A DNA stretch of 64,000 nt, from NCBI RefSeq assembly GCF_009811755.1, contig NZ_BLIV01000002.1, positions 241,001-305,000 of the forward strand, read 5' to 3'. A model generated the notes under the pieces. The model did not search any database. It saw nothing but the letters and a program-made list of their open reading frames with translations, and was not told the DNA's origin. This stretch comes from Roseobacter cerasinus. Its GTDB lineage: Bacteria; Pseudomonadota; Alphaproteobacteria; Rhodobacterales; Rhodobacteraceae. This document shows, piece after piece, positions 63,254 to 64,000 of the stretch (position 1 is the first letter of the stretch; each line of letters starts with the position of its first letter). A program made the translations under genes and the position numbers.

Positions 63254-64000
63254 TTAGTCCAGCCCCATCCGCGCCATCATCTGTTCAAGCTTCGGCACAT
63301 CTTGCGGGTTGTTCAGCTCCCAGAACTGGCGCTCCCGGGCATCGACTTCGACGCAGAGAACGGCCCGGCCGTTCTCCATGAAGCGCAGTTGTTCCAGGCC
63401 CTCCAGCTGCTCCAGCGGGCCAATCGGCCAGCCAGGGTAGGCGGCCAATGCCTGCGGGCGATAGGCATAGACGCCGACATGATGGAAAACCGGGGTCTCC
63501 TCGGTCTCAGCATAATATGCGGAGGTAAAGGGGATCACCTCCTTGGAGAAATACAGCGCCCGATGCGTGGAATCGAAGACAGCCGTGGTGCCACCGACGC
63601 GCCCAGCCTTGCGATCGTCGAGAAACCCGGTGAGCGTCGCACCGTCACAACGCAGCACGGGCGTGGCGATTTCCGCCTCCGGCGCTGCGCGCAGCCCGGC
63701 CACGAGATCTTCGATGAACCAATGCGGGGTCAGCGGCGCGTCACCCTGCAGATTGACCACCACGTCATAACCGCCGCCAAGCGTCTCATGCGCCTCGGCG
63801 CAGCGTTCGGTGCCATTCACACAGTCGGAGGATGTCATGACAACTTCGGCCCCAAACCCCTCAGCGGCCTGCTGGATCCGGCCATCATCTGTCGCCACGA
63901 CGACACGATCGACACCGCTGACCTCTTGGGCCGCGCGCCAACTGCGCTCAATCAGACTACGCGTTTGCCCGGAAGCGCCAGTCAGCCCGACCAACGGTTT
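63254..64000 (-). CDS. kdsB: 3-deoxy-manno-octulosonate cytidylyltransferase-type protein, C-terminal part
   Basis: 248 visible residues; the frame runs out at the right edge, so the start, including the N-terminal (P)xRxxSxRxPGK loop, is missing. Visible are KPLVGLTGASGQTRSLIERS, VVVATDDGRI, NLQGDAPL, and HHVGVYAYRPQALAAY. It activates Kdo as CMP-Kdo for LPS. A related family that activates other keto-sugars is possible. Complements kdsD in this window. Confidence 0.88.
   Translation of the reverse strand, partial: KPLVGLTGASGQTRSLIERSWRAAQEVSGVDRVVVATDDGRIQQAAEGFGAEVVMTSSDCVNGTERCAEAHETLGGGYDVVVNLQGDAPLTPHWFIEDLVAGLRAAPEAEIATPVLRCDGATLTGFLDDRKAGRVGGTTAVFDSTHRALYFSKEVIPFTSAYYAETEETPVFHHVGVYAYRPQALAAYPGWPIGPLEQLEGLEQLRFMENGRAVLCVEVDARERQFWELNNPQDVPKLEQMMARMGLD

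Noticed and set aside
1-64000. CRISPR array, tRNA, rRNA, prophage or transposase
   Set aside because: No regularly spaced direct repeats, cloverleaf, rRNA blocks or transposase/integrase motifs were found on either strand.

Overview
The window is a gene-dense, high-GC chromosomal segment. Gene content points to an alphaproteobacterium of the Rhodobacterales (Roseobacter group): an fprA-less accD-folC pair, the ctpA-envC-gpmI series, an rpoN-less lptCAB-hpf-ptsN cluster, a GT14/GT2 envelope cluster, and several small families I know mainly from Rhodobacteraceae. This placement rests on recognising families by eye; no search was run. I found no rRNA, tRNA, CRISPR array, phage or complete insertion sequence.

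Layout. 1-3756: a nitrate-type ABC uptake operon (permease cut by the edge, Tat-exported NrtA/CmpA-like binding protein) facing a PAS-AAA-Fis regulator, with a striking dyad operator between them. 3770-10048 (minus): folC, accD, a CPBP/CAAX membrane protease and a 1029-residue ABC-like protein whose ATPase motifs are eroded and which ends in a cyclic-nucleotide-binding domain. 10252-17679: ilvD with its terminator, a conserved hypothetical, ctpA-envC-gpmI, a small zinc-finger protein and a secreted Cys-rich protein. 17721-22410: polA, a DUF2798 membrane protein, a Hyi-like TIM barrel that lacks metal ligands, and a DUF1285 protein. 22478-29197: a tightly overlapping moxR-DUF58-BatA/DUF4159-glutamine-amidotransferase-like operon. 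29300-38803: hybrid histidine kinase, yaaA, recQ, yggT, UMF1-type MFS, mepA, a phytase/esterase-like protein and yhhQ.

38807-40965 is the most RNA- and repeat-rich stretch. It holds one of three perfect copies of a 24-nt motif, a probable structured RNA with an extreme Shine-Dalgarno sequence and an intrinsic terminator, VOC and arfB genes, a 99-bp nested palindrome, and two LacI-type operators spaced three helical turns apart. 40966-52082 is a carbohydrate/polyol uptake and catabolism operon: binding protein, two permeases, two unusual small ORFs, a VOC protein, two ATPases, fused DhaK-DhaL kinase, LacI regulator, sugar isomerase/epimerase and an oxidoreductase.

52308-64000 is envelope-oriented: PAS protein, RNase D-like exonuclease, kdsD, lptC, lptA, lptB, hpf, ptsN, then on the minus strand a GT14 enzyme, two paralogous GT2 enzymes, galU and a kdsB-type gene cut by the right edge. 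KdsD, KdsB and the Lpt proteins supply Kdo and LPS transport; GalU and the glycosyltransferases supply surface polysaccharide.

The best leads for something undescribed are the 24-nt post-stop repeat, the RNA at 38927-39098, the pseudo-ATPase/cNMP fusion, the small ORF translationally coupled between the two sugar permeases, and the cluster of three dyads between galU and kdsB.
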